DNA of 64,000 bases from Epilithonimonas hispanica (GTDB lineage Bacteria > Bacteroidota > Bacteroidia > Flavobacteriales > Weeksellaceae), in assembly GCF_003385395.1 (NCBI RefSeq), contig NZ_QNUG01000005.1:1-64000 (forward strand). The letters run 5' to 3'. A program made the translations under genes and the position numbers. Under the pieces are notes generated by a model. It made no database searches and was not told the DNA's origin. It saw only the letters and a list, made by a program, of their open reading frames with translations. Below are positions 42,977 through 51,953 of the stretch, one piece after another. Position 1 is the first letter of the stretch; the number at the start of each line of letters is the position of its first letter.

Positions 42977-44137
42977 ATGCAAAATTGGCGGGAATCGTAC
43001 GATAAAGTTTTCGAAGAGATAAAGAATCTTTTGTCAGAATTATCAAAATCTGATACTTACGAAGATATTTTGATGAAGGAAAATGAAATCAATCAGTTGT
43101 ATCAAAAATTTTCTTTTCTTAAAGTTTCTCAGAATTTTGAGTTTTCGTCAACCGAAATTGAACCTTTGCAAATTATTGAAAATCAATTAACAAAATCTGA
43201 TTTAAATTTAATTTCTGTAGAAGATTTTGAAGAAGAAAATAAAGTGGCAGAAATTGTAGTTGAAGAAACCGAGGTTCACGATATTTTTGATGACGTTCCG
43301 GAAGTAGAAGAAGTTCATTCTTTTGAAGAAATTAATGCTCAAGAAGATTTGTTTGAAGAACCGGTTTTGGAAAATGAAGCTACAAGTGAAATCATTGAAG
43401 TTCAAAATGAAGAACAAATAGATGAAGTAATTTCTGAAATTTCGACTCCGCTTAATGTGGCAGAAGACATCATCAATGAATCCGAAGAAACAATTGAAAC
43501 ACAAACTCCTGAAGAAATTCTTTTAGAAGAAGCAACGGAGAAATTGGAACCGATGCAAGACAGTCAATTCTCTTTCGCAATGGAAAAAGAACAACCAATT
43601 GCTGAAGTTTCTAATGATGATTATGAAGCTAGATTAGCTGAAAAAGAAGCTAAACTGAAAGAACTTGAAGAAAACAGAAGAAAAATCGTTGAGTTTTCAG
43701 AAGAAAATACTCAGAAAGTTTATGAATCTCAAACTCAAGCAGAATCTCACGATAAGAAATTCAAATTGGCCAATATCAAAGGTTTGAAAATTGCAAAATC
43801 TTTGTTCGATGATGACCATTTGGAAGAGGAAGAAAAACCTGTTCCGGTTCAAACTTCGGGAAGTCTTCTAAAAAATAATGTGCCGACAGATTATATGGAA
43901 GCGCCGAAACCAAAACCGGAATTCAAGCTGGATTTGAATGATAGAATTGCTTTTTCTCAGTATTTATTTAATGGAAGCCAAAGTGAACTTAACCAAGTCG
44001 TTTCCATTCTGAATTCTTTCAATTCTCTGGAAAAAGCTAAGGAATTTTTAAGCGATATCTATTACGAGAGAGATTGGAAAAAGGTGGATAATTATGCACA
44101 GAGGCTTTGGACTTTGGTGGAAAATAGGTTTTTGTAG
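42977..44137 (+). CDS. acidic, coiled-coil hypothetical protein
   Basis: 386 residues, family not recognised. The first ~60 residues are helical; residues ~75-200 are extremely Glu-rich (low-complexity acidic linker); then a coiled coil (EARLAEKEAKLKELEENRRKI); and a conserved-looking basic/helical C-terminus FKLDLNDRIAFSQYLFNGSQSELNQVVSILNSFNSLEKAKEFLSDI-W-VDNYAQRLW. The C-terminal block looks like a protein-interaction domain. No signal peptide, so cytoplasmic. It abuts rsmI without a gap, suggesting co-expression. Function unknown. Confidence 0.75.
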   Translation: MQNWRESYDKVFEEIKNLLSELSKSDTYEDILMKENEINQLYQKFSFLKVSQNFEFSSTEIEPLQIIENQLTKSDLNLISVEDFEEENKVAEIVVEETEVHDIFDDVPEVEEVHSFEEINAQEDLFEEPVLENEATSEIIEVQNEEQIDEVISEISTPLNVAEDIINESEETIETQTPEEILLEEATEKLEPMQDSQFSFAMEKEQPIAEVSNDDYEARLAEKEAKLKELEENRRKIVEFSEENTQKVYESQTQAESHDKKFKLANIKGLKIAKSLFDDDHLEEEEKPVPVQTSGSLLKNNVPTDYMEAPKPKPEFKLDLNDRIAFSQYLFNGSQSELNQVVSILNSFNSLEKAKEFLSDIYYERDWKKVDNYAQRLWTLVENRFL

Positions 44138-44812
44138 ATGAGCGGTATTTTATATTTTGTTCCAACACCAGTTGGAAATCTGGAAGATATGACTTTCCGA
44201 GCTGTGAAAGTTCTGAAAGAAGTGGATTATATTTTGTGTGAAGATACAAGAACTTCTGGCGTTCTTCTAAAACATTACGAAATATCTAAACCTCTGAAAT
44301 CCTATCATTTACATAACGAACATCAAGCTACACAAAAAGTGATTGATGACCTCAAAAATGGTCAAAACATTGCCATCATTACCGATGCAGGAACTCCGGG
44401 AATTTCAGACCCAGGTTATCTCTTGGCAAAAGCTTGTGCGGATGAAAATTTGGAAATGATTTGCCTTCCTGGCGCAACAGCGTTGATTCCAGCACTTGTA
44501 GTTTCAGGATTACCAAATAATGAGTTTCTTTTTGCCGGATTTCTTCCTCAAAAAAAAGGAAGACAAACTAAATTGAAACAATTGGCTGAAGAAAAAAAGA
44601 CAATTGTTCTTTACGAAAGTCCGCATAAAATCAATACAACACTTGAACAGATCAAAGAGTTTTTTGGAGAAGAAACTAGAGCAAGTTTAAGTCGAGAGAT
44701 TTCAAAAAAATTCGAGGAGACTAAAAGAGGAAAAATCAATGAGTTAATTGAATTCTCGAAAAGCAAAACTTTAAAGGGTGAAATTGTTCTGATTGTGAAT
44801 AATGCATTATGA
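44138..44812 (+). CDS. rsmI: 16S rRNA (cytidine(1402)-2'-O)-methyltransferase
   Basis: Methylates the ribose of C1402 in the ribosomal P site. 224 residues of the tetrapyrrole-methylase fold: LYFVPTPVGNLEDMT, CEDTRTSGVLLKHYEI, AIITDAGTPGISDPGY, PGATALIPALVVSGLP and FAGFLPQKKGRQ are all diagnostic. It is shorter than the ~285-residue E. coli protein because the C-terminal extension is absent. It overlaps the next gene by four bases (ATGA). Confidence 0.97.
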   Translation: MSGILYFVPTPVGNLEDMTFRAVKVLKEVDYILCEDTRTSGVLLKHYEISKPLKSYHLHNEHQATQKVIDDLKNGQNIAIITDAGTPGISDPGYLLAKACADENLEMICLPGATALIPALVVSGLPNNEFLFAGFLPQKKGRQTKLKQLAEEKKTIVLYESPHKINTTLEQIKEFFGEETRASLSREISKKFEETKRGKINELIEFSKSKTLKGEIVLIVNNAL

Positions 44813-45474
44813 AAAATAGCAAACTAGATAGAGAAGAGCTAGAAGATTTGGATTATTCTTTTCAGGAATTTGAGAAGCAATACGGAATTCATTTTAATCA
44901 AGATGAATTAAATTCCATTGAAAATATTGAAGAATTAACAGAAGCCATTTCAAATAAATTTGATTATGAAAATTCTAGTGATTGTGCTAGTCAACAAGCT
45001 TTTTACAAATTGAGAAATGTTCTGGATAAATTGAATATTGGAAATCAAAATATTAAGCCTAGTACAGATTTGGCAGAATTAATTCCAAAAAATAATCGAA
45101 TTCATAAAGTAAAAGAAATTGAAACCGAATTAGGATTCGAACTTAATGTTCTTCAGCCAAAAAATTGGATTTTTTATTCGGCAATTTTTTTGTGGATAGG
45201 AGTAATTTTATTGTTTTTTTTCCACTTCTTTTATGCCTTAATTTTAGCGATTTTTAATTATTATTTTTTTGGTTTTATATTTAAAAAGGGAAAGGAATTT
45301 AAAGTATCAACTGTTGAAGGACTCGTTAATAAAGTTGTTATGGAAAATTATTTTAGAGTTAGAAGAACTTCGAATACAATTAATAAAATTGAATTTAAAA
45401 AAGTAGTTTTAGAATGGTTTTCGGATAGAATGGATATGGATAAAGAAGAACTAAAATCTGCAAAATTCATTTAA
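44809..45474 (+). CDS. unknown membrane protein with an acidic N-terminal domain
   Basis: 221 residues. The N-terminal ~110 residues are acidic and helical, with NIEELTEAISNKFDYENSSDCASQQAFYKLRNVLDKL; helix spacing is faintly like an acyl-carrier fold, but the prosthetic-group Ser motif is absent. Two adjacent hydrophobic segments follow (about 121-160), then a basic cytoplasmic tail. It overlaps rsmI by four bases and precedes fabG by 46, the latter perhaps with its own promoter (TATTTTTG at 45480-45487). I do not recognise the function. Confidence 0.65.
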   Translation: MKNSKLDREELEDLDYSFQEFEKQYGIHFNQDELNSIENIEELTEAISNKFDYENSSDCASQQAFYKLRNVLDKLNIGNQNIKPSTDLAELIPKNNRIHKVKEIETELGFELNVLQPKNWIFYSAIFLWIGVILLFFFHFFYALILAIFNYYFFGFIFKKGKEFKVSTVEGLVNKVVMENYFRVRRTSNTINKIEFKKVVLEWFSDRMDMDKEELKSAKFI

Positions 45475-45520
45475 AGTATTATTTTTGCCATATTAAAATT
45501 AGAAAACATTATAAAAATAT

Positions 45521-46264
45521 ATGGGATTACTACAAGGTAAAGTTGCAATTATCACTGGTGCAACGCGTGGAATCGGGAGAGGAATTGCTGAAGTTTTTGC
45601 CAAAGAAGGTGCAAAAATAGCATTCACTTATGCTGGTTCTGTTGAAAAAGCTAAAGAATTAGAATCGGAATTAAGCAAGATAACAGTAATCAAAGGATAT
45701 CAATCAGATGCTTCGGATTATGATGCCGCTCAAAAGTTGGTTGAGGATGTATTGGCAGAATTCGGAACGATTGATATTTTGGTAAATAATGCAGGAATCA
45801 CAAGAGATAACTTGATGTTGAGAATGTCAAAAGAAGATTGGGATACAATTATAAAAGTTAATTTGGATTCGGTTTTCAACTTGACAAAAGCGGTTATCAA
45901 ACCAATGATGAAAGCAAAATCTGGTTCTATCATCAATATGACTTCTGTTGTAGGTGTAAAAGGAAATGCTGGACAAGCAAATTACGCTGCTTCAAAAGCT
46001 GGAGCAATTGGTTTTACTAAGTCTATTGCTTTGGAATTAGGCTCTAGAAATATCCGTTGCAACGCCATCGCACCAGGTTTCATCGAAACTGAAATGACAG
46101 CTGCTTTGGATGAAAAGACAGTTCAAGGCTGGAGAGATGGGATCCCAATGAAAAGAGGAGGACAACCAGCAGATGTTGCAAATGCGTGTGTTTTCTTCGC
46201 AAGTGAATTATCTTCTTATGTAACAGGTCAGGTTCTGAATGTTGACGGAGGAATGTTGACTTAA
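45521..46264 (+). CDS. fabG: 3-oxoacyl-[acyl-carrier-protein] reductase
   Basis: NADPH-dependent reduction step of fatty-acid elongation. 247 residues with ITGATRGIGRGIA, NNAGITRDNLMLRM, catalytic Ser in NMTSVVG, YAASKAG, and the FabG-typical C-terminus RCNAIAPGFIETEMT and SSYVTGQVLNVDGGML. Length and the NAGITRD motif separate FabG from general SDR proteins. Followed by a terminator. Confidence 0.96.
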   Translation: MGLLQGKVAIITGATRGIGRGIAEVFAKEGAKIAFTYAGSVEKAKELESELSKITVIKGYQSDASDYDAAQKLVEDVLAEFGTIDILVNNAGITRDNLMLRMSKEDWDTIIKVNLDSVFNLTKAVIKPMMKAKSGSIINMTSVVGVKGNAGQANYAASKAGAIGFTKSIALELGSRNIRCNAIAPGFIETEMTAALDEKTVQGWRDGIPMKRGGQPADVANACVFFASELSSYVTGQVLNVDGGMLT

Positions 46265-46288
46265 CAAGTGTTTAACTTTCAGAGATAT

Positions 46289-46320
46289 AAGGCTTTTGAT
46301 TTATTCAGGAGCCTTTTTTT
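46289..46320 (+). terminator. terminator after fabG
   Basis: GGCTTTTGA (46291-46299) pairs with TCAGGAGCC (46305-46313) with two G-U pairs, loop TTTAT, then seven T. Confidence 0.8.
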
Positions 46321-46440
46321 GTTTCAACCGGTGCTTTATTTTTACTGATTATAAACTGAAAACGAAGTAGGAATTTTTAGAAGTCAGGCTTTCGGGAACG
46401 TAGAATTAGTATTAATTTAGTAGTTCTAGAAAAGATTGTA

Positions 46441-47190
46441 ATGAAAGTAGCACTGTTTATTCCCTGTTATATAGACCTTATTTACCCAAAAGTGGGAATA
46501 GCCACGCTGGAGCTCTTGGAGCGTTTAGGTGTAGAAGTCACTGTTCCGCTGCAGCAGACCTGTTGCGGTCAGCCCATGGCCAACGAGGGAGACCAGAAGC
46601 ATTCCGTAAAGACGGAGACTCAGTTTTGCGAAAATTTCAACGATTTGGATTTTGATTATATCGTTGGCCCTGCAGGAAGCTGTGTAAAGCACGTCAAATT
46701 TCACATGGATGCCATCCCACAAACCGAAACCGTAAAAGAGATTCGCACAAAAACCATAGAACTGGTGGAGTTTCTGCATGATGTCCTCAAGATTGAGGAT
46801 TTTCCCTGGGCAGATTTTCAGCATACAGTAGCCATTCACAATTCGTGCAGTTCCATCCGAGGTCTTCATGTAGCCTCCCGGTTTGAATGGCAAGAACCTT
46901 ACTTTAATAAAACCGAAGATTTGCTGAAAAAAGTAGCGGGTGTAGATGTAAAAACCATAGACCGGCCAGAAGAATGCTGTGGCTTTGGAGGGACTTTCTG
47001 TGTTACCGATGAGGCTGTATCTTCCAAGATGGGGCAGGACAAAGTGGCAGACTACACTAGGCACGAGGTAGAATATGTGGTTTCCCCCGATATGTCTTGC
47101 CTGATGCATCAGGAAGGGATTGCCAAACGGGAAAAATCCGGGCTGAAATTTGTTCATATTGCTCAGGTTTTGAATAACGGACCTTTTTAA
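46441..47190 (+). CDS. lutA: lactate utilisation protein A (Fe-S oxidoreductase)
   Basis: First subunit of the LutABC L-lactate dehydrogenase complex. 249 residues with two cysteine-rich CCG domains: IPCYIDL...QQTCCGQPMANEGDQ and HNSCSSIRGL...ECCGFGGTFCVT, which bind an iron-sulphur cluster. lutB follows after nine bases. G+C is visibly higher than in neighbouring genes (29 of 60 bases in 47041-47100 by hand count). Confidence 0.94.
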   Translation: MKVALFIPCYIDLIYPKVGIATLELLERLGVEVTVPLQQTCCGQPMANEGDQKHSVKTETQFCENFNDLDFDYIVGPAGSCVKHVKFHMDAIPQTETVKEIRTKTIELVEFLHDVLKIEDFPWADFQHTVAIHNSCSSIRGLHVASRFEWQEPYFNKTEDLLKKVAGVDVKTIDRPEECCGFGGTFCVTDEAVSSKMGQDKVADYTRHEVEYVVSPDMSCLMHQEGIAKREKSGLKFVHIAQVLNNGPF

Positions 47191-47199
47191 AAAAATCAA

Positions 47200-48585
47200 A
47201 TGGGAAAAATAAACGTAGAAGATAATGCGCGCAAGTTCATCAAACAAGATGACGTGCACGAAGCGCAACACGATAAAAACCTCTGGAATGCCGTTATGAA
47301 ACGCGGCACAGTGGCGTCGCAAATCCCGGAATGGGAAGAACTCCGTAATTTGGCGTCGCAGATCAAAGAACATACTTTGACCCATCTGGACCATTACATA
47401 GAGATGTTCGTCGAAAACGCAGAAAAAAATGGGATTACTGTCCATTTTGCAAAAGATGCTGATGAACATAATGCCATTGTCTATGATATTCTGCAGTCCA
47501 AAGGAGCCAAGAGGCTCATCAAAAGCAAATCGATGCTGCAGGAAGAATGTGGGATGACACCGTTTCTGGAAAAAAGAGGCATTGATGTTCTGGAAACCGA
47601 TTTGGGCGAGCGTATTCAGCAGTTATCAGGCGAACGGCCAAGCCATATTGTAATGCCCGCCATCCAAAAAAATACAGAAGATATTGCCAAACTTTTCGCT
47701 GAAAAAATTGGGACTGATCCTAATAATGACGATCCAAGTTCTTTGACAGAAGCAATGAGGAACAATGCCCGTCCAAAATTTCTGGTAGCCGATGCAGGGA
47801 TGACAGGTGCTAATTTTGCTGTTGCAAAAACGGGGACTTTTGTAGTTTGTACCAATGAGGGCAATGCAGATCTCACAGCAAGCCTTCCGCCACTTCACAT
47901 CGCCAGTATTGGTATCGAAAAATTAGTCCCAAAAGTGGAAGATCTAGGGGTTTTTATAAGACTGTTGTCAAGAAGCGCATTAGGAACGCCAGCAACGCAA
48001 TATACGTCGCATTTTTCCGGACCGCGGGAAGGTTCGGAGATGCACATTGTACTTACAGATAATGGCAGGAGCAAGCGTTTGTCCCTGGATAAATTTTGGC
48101 ATTCCCTCAAATGCATCCGTTGTGGCGCGTGTATGAATACCTGCCCTGTCTACAGAAGAAGTGGTGGTTTGTCTTATGGTGCCACCTATTCCGGGCCTAT
48201 CGGGATTATTTTGGATCCTACATTTGATGAAGATACTTATTCAGAATTGCCATTTCATTCATCGTTATGTGGCTCATGTACAGAGATTTGCCCGGTTCAT
48301 ATCGATATAGCCGATCAGATTATAGAATGGCGGAAAGTGATGATGGAGAAAAAGAAAACACCATTCGGAAGACGTTTGGCTTTTGCTGCTGCGGACATGC
48401 TTTTAGGCAATCCAAAAGCTTTTGAAAAGATGGAAAAAGCAGCTTACAATATGACGCACATTTTACCCAAATTCCTGTTGGATAACAGTGCACTAGACCC
48501 TTGGGTAGAAGACAGGGAATTGCCGGATATACAAAAAGAAACATTCCGCGACTGGTACAAAAAAAACAGGAAAGAAAATGACTAA
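47200..48585 (+). CDS. lutB: lactate utilisation protein B (4Fe-4S subunit)
   Basis: Central iron-sulphur subunit of lactate oxidation. 461 residues: an N-terminal LUD domain (about 60-290; LEEECGMTPFLEKRGI-like segment, VADAGMTGANFAVAKTGTFV, NEGNADLT) followed by two 4Fe-4S motifs CIRCGACMNTCPVY and CGSCTEICPVHIDIADQI, then a C-terminal helical part. It overlaps lutC by eight bases. Part of the higher-G+C block. Confidence 0.95.
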   Translation: MGKINVEDNARKFIKQDDVHEAQHDKNLWNAVMKRGTVASQIPEWEELRNLASQIKEHTLTHLDHYIEMFVENAEKNGITVHFAKDADEHNAIVYDILQSKGAKRLIKSKSMLQEECGMTPFLEKRGIDVLETDLGERIQQLSGERPSHIVMPAIQKNTEDIAKLFAEKIGTDPNNDDPSSLTEAMRNNARPKFLVADAGMTGANFAVAKTGTFVVCTNEGNADLTASLPPLHIASIGIEKLVPKVEDLGVFIRLLSRSALGTPATQYTSHFSGPREGSEMHIVLTDNGRSKRLSLDKFWHSLKCIRCGACMNTCPVYRRSGGLSYGATYSGPIGIILDPTFDEDTYSELPFHSSLCGSCTEICPVHIDIADQIIEWRKVMMEKKKTPFGRRLAFAAADMLLGNPKAFEKMEKAAYNMTHILPKFLLDNSALDPWVEDRELPDIQKETFRDWYKKNRKEND

Positions 48586-49171
48586 AGAGCAATTACTTAG
48601 CAGCGTACGATCTAACCTGCAAAACCGAGAAAAAGTTGAATATCCACTAATTCCGGATTACAAAAAACCAGATGCGGATCTCAAGAAAAATTTTGAACAA
48701 AGTGCCAAAATAGCCGCCGTTGATGTTTACGATGTTTCATCTGTTGAGGAAGCACAGGCAATCATGTATAAAAAACTTCCCGATGCTAAGGTCACCTGCT
48801 CTGCAACACCTGAGTGGATTGGAAATCAGGATATAAAAGTGGAAAACCCTGCAGATCTCAATCATGTAGATTTGGGAATTTTCCGGGCCGAATTTGGTGT
48901 GGCGGAGATGGGCATGGTTTGGGTGACGGAAAAATCATTGGTTACCAATTCTTTGGGCTACCTGTCCCAGCATTTGGCCGTTCTGCTGGATCCCACCGAC
49001 ATTACGGAGAATATGCACACGGCTTATCAGAGGGTGCAGTTGCCGGCAGCGCATTATGGTTGTTTTGTTATGGGACCTTCTGCCACGGCGGACATCAATG
49101 CCGTTTTGGTGCACGGCGCCCAAGGAGCGCGCACCCTAACTTTATTTTTTCTCAAAAAACCAAGCTTATAG
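48578..49171 (+). CDS. lutC: lactate utilisation protein C
   Basis: 197-residue LUD-domain protein, third component of LutABC. RAEFGVAEMGMVWVTEKSLVTNSLGYLSQHLAVLLDPTDI and the C-terminal GPSATADINAVLVHGAQGARTLTLFFL are typical. It completes a lutABC operon that lets the cell grow on L-lactate and, in Bacillus, supports biofilm formation. The nucleosidase gene starts at the next base. Confidence 0.92.
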   Translation: MTKEQLLSSVRSNLQNREKVEYPLIPDYKKPDADLKKNFEQSAKIAAVDVYDVSSVEEAQAIMYKKLPDAKVTCSATPEWIGNQDIKVENPADLNHVDLGIFRAEFGVAEMGMVWVTEKSLVTNSLGYLSQHLAVLLDPTDITENMHTAYQRVQLPAAHYGCFVMGPSATADINAVLVHGAQGARTLTLFFLKKPSL

Positions 49172-49744
49172 ATGACCATAAACGGGAAACAATACAGCAA
49201 CATCCTTCTGGTTTTTGCACTAGAATCTGAAGCGGGGAACCAATTTGATAACTATAATAAAATCTTTGTAGGAATAGGAAAAGTTAAGGCAACTTATAAT
49301 CTTATAAAAGCCATTCAGAAAATTAAACCAGATTTGATCATTAATCTTGGAACGGCCGGAAGTACAACTTTTGACAGAGGTAGTGTTGTTAATTGCGGTC
49401 GTTTTATTCAGAGAGATATGGATGTCAGAGCGTTGGGTTTTCAGAAGTTTGAAACGCCACTTTCCGGCGAACCAATTCTTCTGGAATATGGATTAAATGT
49501 AGAAAATCTCCCCAACGGAATCTGCGGTTCCGGCGACCAGTTTGAAATGGAACATATCAATCCGGAATATAATGTCATCGATATGGAAGCTTTTGCCCTT
49601 GCGAAAGTTGCAGAATATGAAAAAATCGATTTTCTCTGTCTGAAATATATTTCTGACGGCGCAGACGGAAATGCAGCCGATGATTGGACGCAAGAGGTCA
49701 AAAAAGCATCGATTGCGTTGAGAAGAGAATTAGACAATCTTTAA
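49172..49744 (+). CDS. nucleosidase (MTA/SAH nucleosidase-like)
   Basis: 190 residues of the purine nucleoside phosphorylase/nucleosidase fold: LLVFALESEAG at the start, VGIGKVKATYNL, IINLGTAGS and IDMEAFALAKVAEY with the substrate Glu, and a catalytic-type Asp in ISDGADG. It is shorter than typical MTAN (~230). It likely hydrolyses methylthioadenosine, S-adenosylhomocysteine or a related nucleoside. It follows lutC without a gap but has composition closer to the host average, so it may not belong to the lactate pathway. Confidence 0.85.
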   Translation: MTINGKQYSNILLVFALESEAGNQFDNYNKIFVGIGKVKATYNLIKAIQKIKPDLIINLGTAGSTTFDRGSVVNCGRFIQRDMDVRALGFQKFETPLSGEPILLEYGLNVENLPNGICGSGDQFEMEHINPEYNVIDMEAFALAKVAEYEKIDFLCLKYISDGADGNAADDWTQEVKKASIALRRELDNL

Positions 49745-49752
49745 ATAATAAA

Positions 49753-49780
49753 AAAAGGAACTCAAAACTGAGTTCCTTTT
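49753..49780. terminator. bidirectional terminator between the nucleosidase gene and htpG
   Basis: Twelve-base perfect stem AAAAGGAACTCA (49753-49764) with TGAGTTCCTTTT (49769-49780), loop AAAC. A run on one side and T run on the other serve both convergent genes. Confidence 0.9.
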
Positions 49781-49803
49781 CCTTTTTCATTAATATCTAA
49801 GTT

Positions 49804-51693
49804 TTATTTCAAACTCTCAAAACTACGCTTGATAAAATCTGTCAATTCTTTTCCTTTCAAAAGATTCTGAGATAATTTTGCCAAATCCAAAGCTTGATTA
49901 ATCATCACATTTTTCTCTTCAACATTATCTTTTTTCAATAATTCCTCAGCGAAATTCGAATTAGAATTCACCACCAAATTATACATCTCCGGGAAACCGC
50001 CCATTGCGAACATTCCGCCACCGCCAGTTGCCTGCATATCTTTCATTCTTCTGAAAAATTCTGGCTGAGTCAACGTAAACGGTGCATCTGTAGAGTCCAA
50101 ATCTTCTAATTGAACAGTGAACTTTGTATCATTAATCGATTCCTCGATTTTTTTCTTCAATGTTTCTTTATCCGAATCATTTAGTTTAGAAATCTTTGGC
50201 TCGTCTTTTTTGATTAAGTTATTGATGTGGTCTGCATCAACTCTTGCAAAAGAAACATTCTCTTTTGAAGATTCCAGTTTCTGAATCAAGTGCGGAACAA
50301 TCGGAGAATCTAACAATAGAACTTCATAACCTTTCTCTTTCGCAGATTCTATATAGCTGTGCTGCTCGTCAGCATTATTAGCATAAAGAATTACAGTTTT
50401 CCCGTCTTTATCCGTTTGAGTTGGTTTGATTTTCTCAATCAATTCATTCCAAAGATAATAGTTGTTATCTGTCGTTGGATACAGCGCAAACTTGTCCGAT
50501 TTTTCATAGAATTTATCTTCCGAAATCATTCCATACTCGATAACGATTTTGATATCATTCCATTTCTGATTGTAATCTTCACGGTTTTCATTGATTAACG
50601 AAACCATTTTGTCCGCCACTTTTTTCGTGATGTAAGAAGAGATTTTCTTCACTGAGCCATCAGCCTGCAAGTACGAACGGGAAACGTTCAAAGGAATATC
50701 CGGCGAATCAATAACTCCACGAAGCAGCATCAAGAAATCAGGAACAATTCCCTTAACCTCATCCGTTACAAAGACTTGATTTTGATAAAGCTGAATCTTA
50801 TCTTTCTCAATATTAAGATTGTTCCCTAATTTCGGAAAGAACAGGATACCAGTCAGGTTAAAAGGATAATCCACATTCAGATGGATATGAAACAAAGGCT
50901 CCTCAAACTGCATTGGGTACAGCTCGTGGTAGAATTTTATATAATCTTCCTTAGTCAGATCGCTTGGCGCAATCGTCCACGCCGGGTTGGGGTTATTTAT
51001 GATATTATCTATCTCAACTTCATCCGGTTTTGTACCTTCTGCAGCGCCTTCCGGCAAAGGCAACTGCTCTTTTTTGGTCCCGAATTTAATTGGGATTTGG
51101 TTGAATTTGTTATACTTTGTCAGAAGCTCACGGATTTTGAATTCTTCCAAAAACTCGGTAGAATCTTCTGCAATATGAAGGATAATTTCTGTCCCTCTTT
51201 CAGATTTTTCTGCATCTTCCAGCGTATATTCCGGGCTTCCGTCACAGATCCAACGTACGGCTTTTTCATCATCTTTATAAGATTTAGTCAAGATTTCCAC
51301 TTTTTCCGCCACCATAAATGCCGAATAAAATCCAAGACCAAAATGTCCGATTATCCCCGCATCTTTTGCAGAATCTTTATATTTTTCAAGAAATTCCTCT
51401 GCTCCGGAAAACGCCACTTGGTTGATATATTTTTCAACTTCTTCGCCAGTCATCCCAATTCCCTGATCTTTGATAGTCAGCGTTTTCGCATCTTTATCAA
51501 TTTTCACCTCGATGATTGGGTTGCCATATTCCACCTTTGCTTCACCTATTGTGGTGAGGTGTTTCAGTTTGGTTGTCGCATCTGTCGCGTTAGAAATCAG
51601 CTCACGAAGAAAAATCTCGTGGTCGCTGTAAAGAAACTTTTTAATCAGTGGAAAAATATTCTCCACCGATACATTAATACTTCCTGTTGCCAT
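49804..51693 (-). CDS. htpG: molecular chaperone HtpG (Hsp90)
   Basis: ATP-dependent chaperone. 629 residues: N-terminal GHKL ATPase with LRELISNATDA, IKDQGIGMTGEEV, GHFGLGFYSAFMVAEKV; middle domain with NIEKDKIQLYQNQVFVTDEVKGIVPDFL, GVIDSPDIPLNVSRSYLQ; C-terminal dimerisation domain without the eukaryotic MEEVD. There is no obvious sigma-32-like site upstream; the intergenic region before it is filled by dispersed repeats. Confidence 0.98.
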   Translation of the reverse strand: MATGSINVSVENIFPLIKKFLYSDHEIFLRELISNATDATTKLKHLTTIGEAKVEYGNPIIEVKIDKDAKTLTIKDQGIGMTGEEVEKYINQVAFSGAEEFLEKYKDSAKDAGIIGHFGLGFYSAFMVAEKVEILTKSYKDDEKAVRWICDGSPEYTLEDAEKSERGTEIILHIAEDSTEFLEEFKIRELLTKYNKFNQIPIKFGTKKEQLPLPEGAAEGTKPDEVEIDNIINNPNPAWTIAPSDLTKEDYIKFYHELYPMQFEEPLFHIHLNVDYPFNLTGILFFPKLGNNLNIEKDKIQLYQNQVFVTDEVKGIVPDFLMLLRGVIDSPDIPLNVSRSYLQADGSVKKISSYITKKVADKMVSLINENREDYNQKWNDIKIVIEYGMISEDKFYEKSDKFALYPTTDNNYYLWNELIEKIKPTQTDKDGKTVILYANNADEQHSYIESAKEKGYEVLLLDSPIVPHLIQKLESSKENVSFARVDADHINNLIKKDEPKISKLNDSDKETLKKKIEESINDTKFTVQLEDLDSTDAPFTLTQPEFFRRMKDMQATGGGGMFAMGGFPEMYNLVVNSNSNFAEELLKKDNVEEKNVMINQALDLAKLSQNLLKGKELTDFIKRSFESLK

Positions 51694-51781
51694 ATTTATA
51701 TTATTTTTTGTTTACAAAATTTTGAATTCGAAACTCAAAAAAAAGACCATCCAAAAATTAATGACAAATTGTCGCTTGATA

Positions 51782-51953
51782 AAACCACAAAAGACACAAA
51801 AGCTTTAATGCGTTCATTGCTAAGTTTTACGCCTTTGCGCACTTAAAAATATTTTCAATGAAGGAAATAATTCCTTGCGACCTTTGCGTTAAAAAAATAC
51901 GTAGAAATGAATTTTTCAGCCTAAAAACTTTTGTGCCTTTTGTGGTTCACCAC
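51782..51953. repeat. inverted-repeat-bounded intergenic element
   Basis: Left end AACCACAAAAGACACAAAAG (from 51782), right end AACTTTTGTGCCTTTTGTGG ending near 51948: near-perfect inverted repeats about 22 bases long. Inside is the CTTGCGACCTTTGCGTTAAA copy at 51874-51893 and a CGCCTTTGCGCA relative at 51829-51840. No gene; this occupies most of the htpG-mutase gap. Confidence 0.65.

Noticed and set aside
43270-43560. Possible tandem repeat in the acidic protein gene
   Set aside because: Low-complexity GAA/Glu codons, but no regular period.
46525-47469. 314-residue open frame antisense to lutA/lutB
   Set aside because: It lies opposite two confidently identified genes, and its composition (Phe/His-rich) is that of an antisense shadow.
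50881-51846. 321-residue open frame antisense to htpG
   Set aside because: Mirror of the htpG coding strand, very rich in Phe, Arg and Ile; no domain features.
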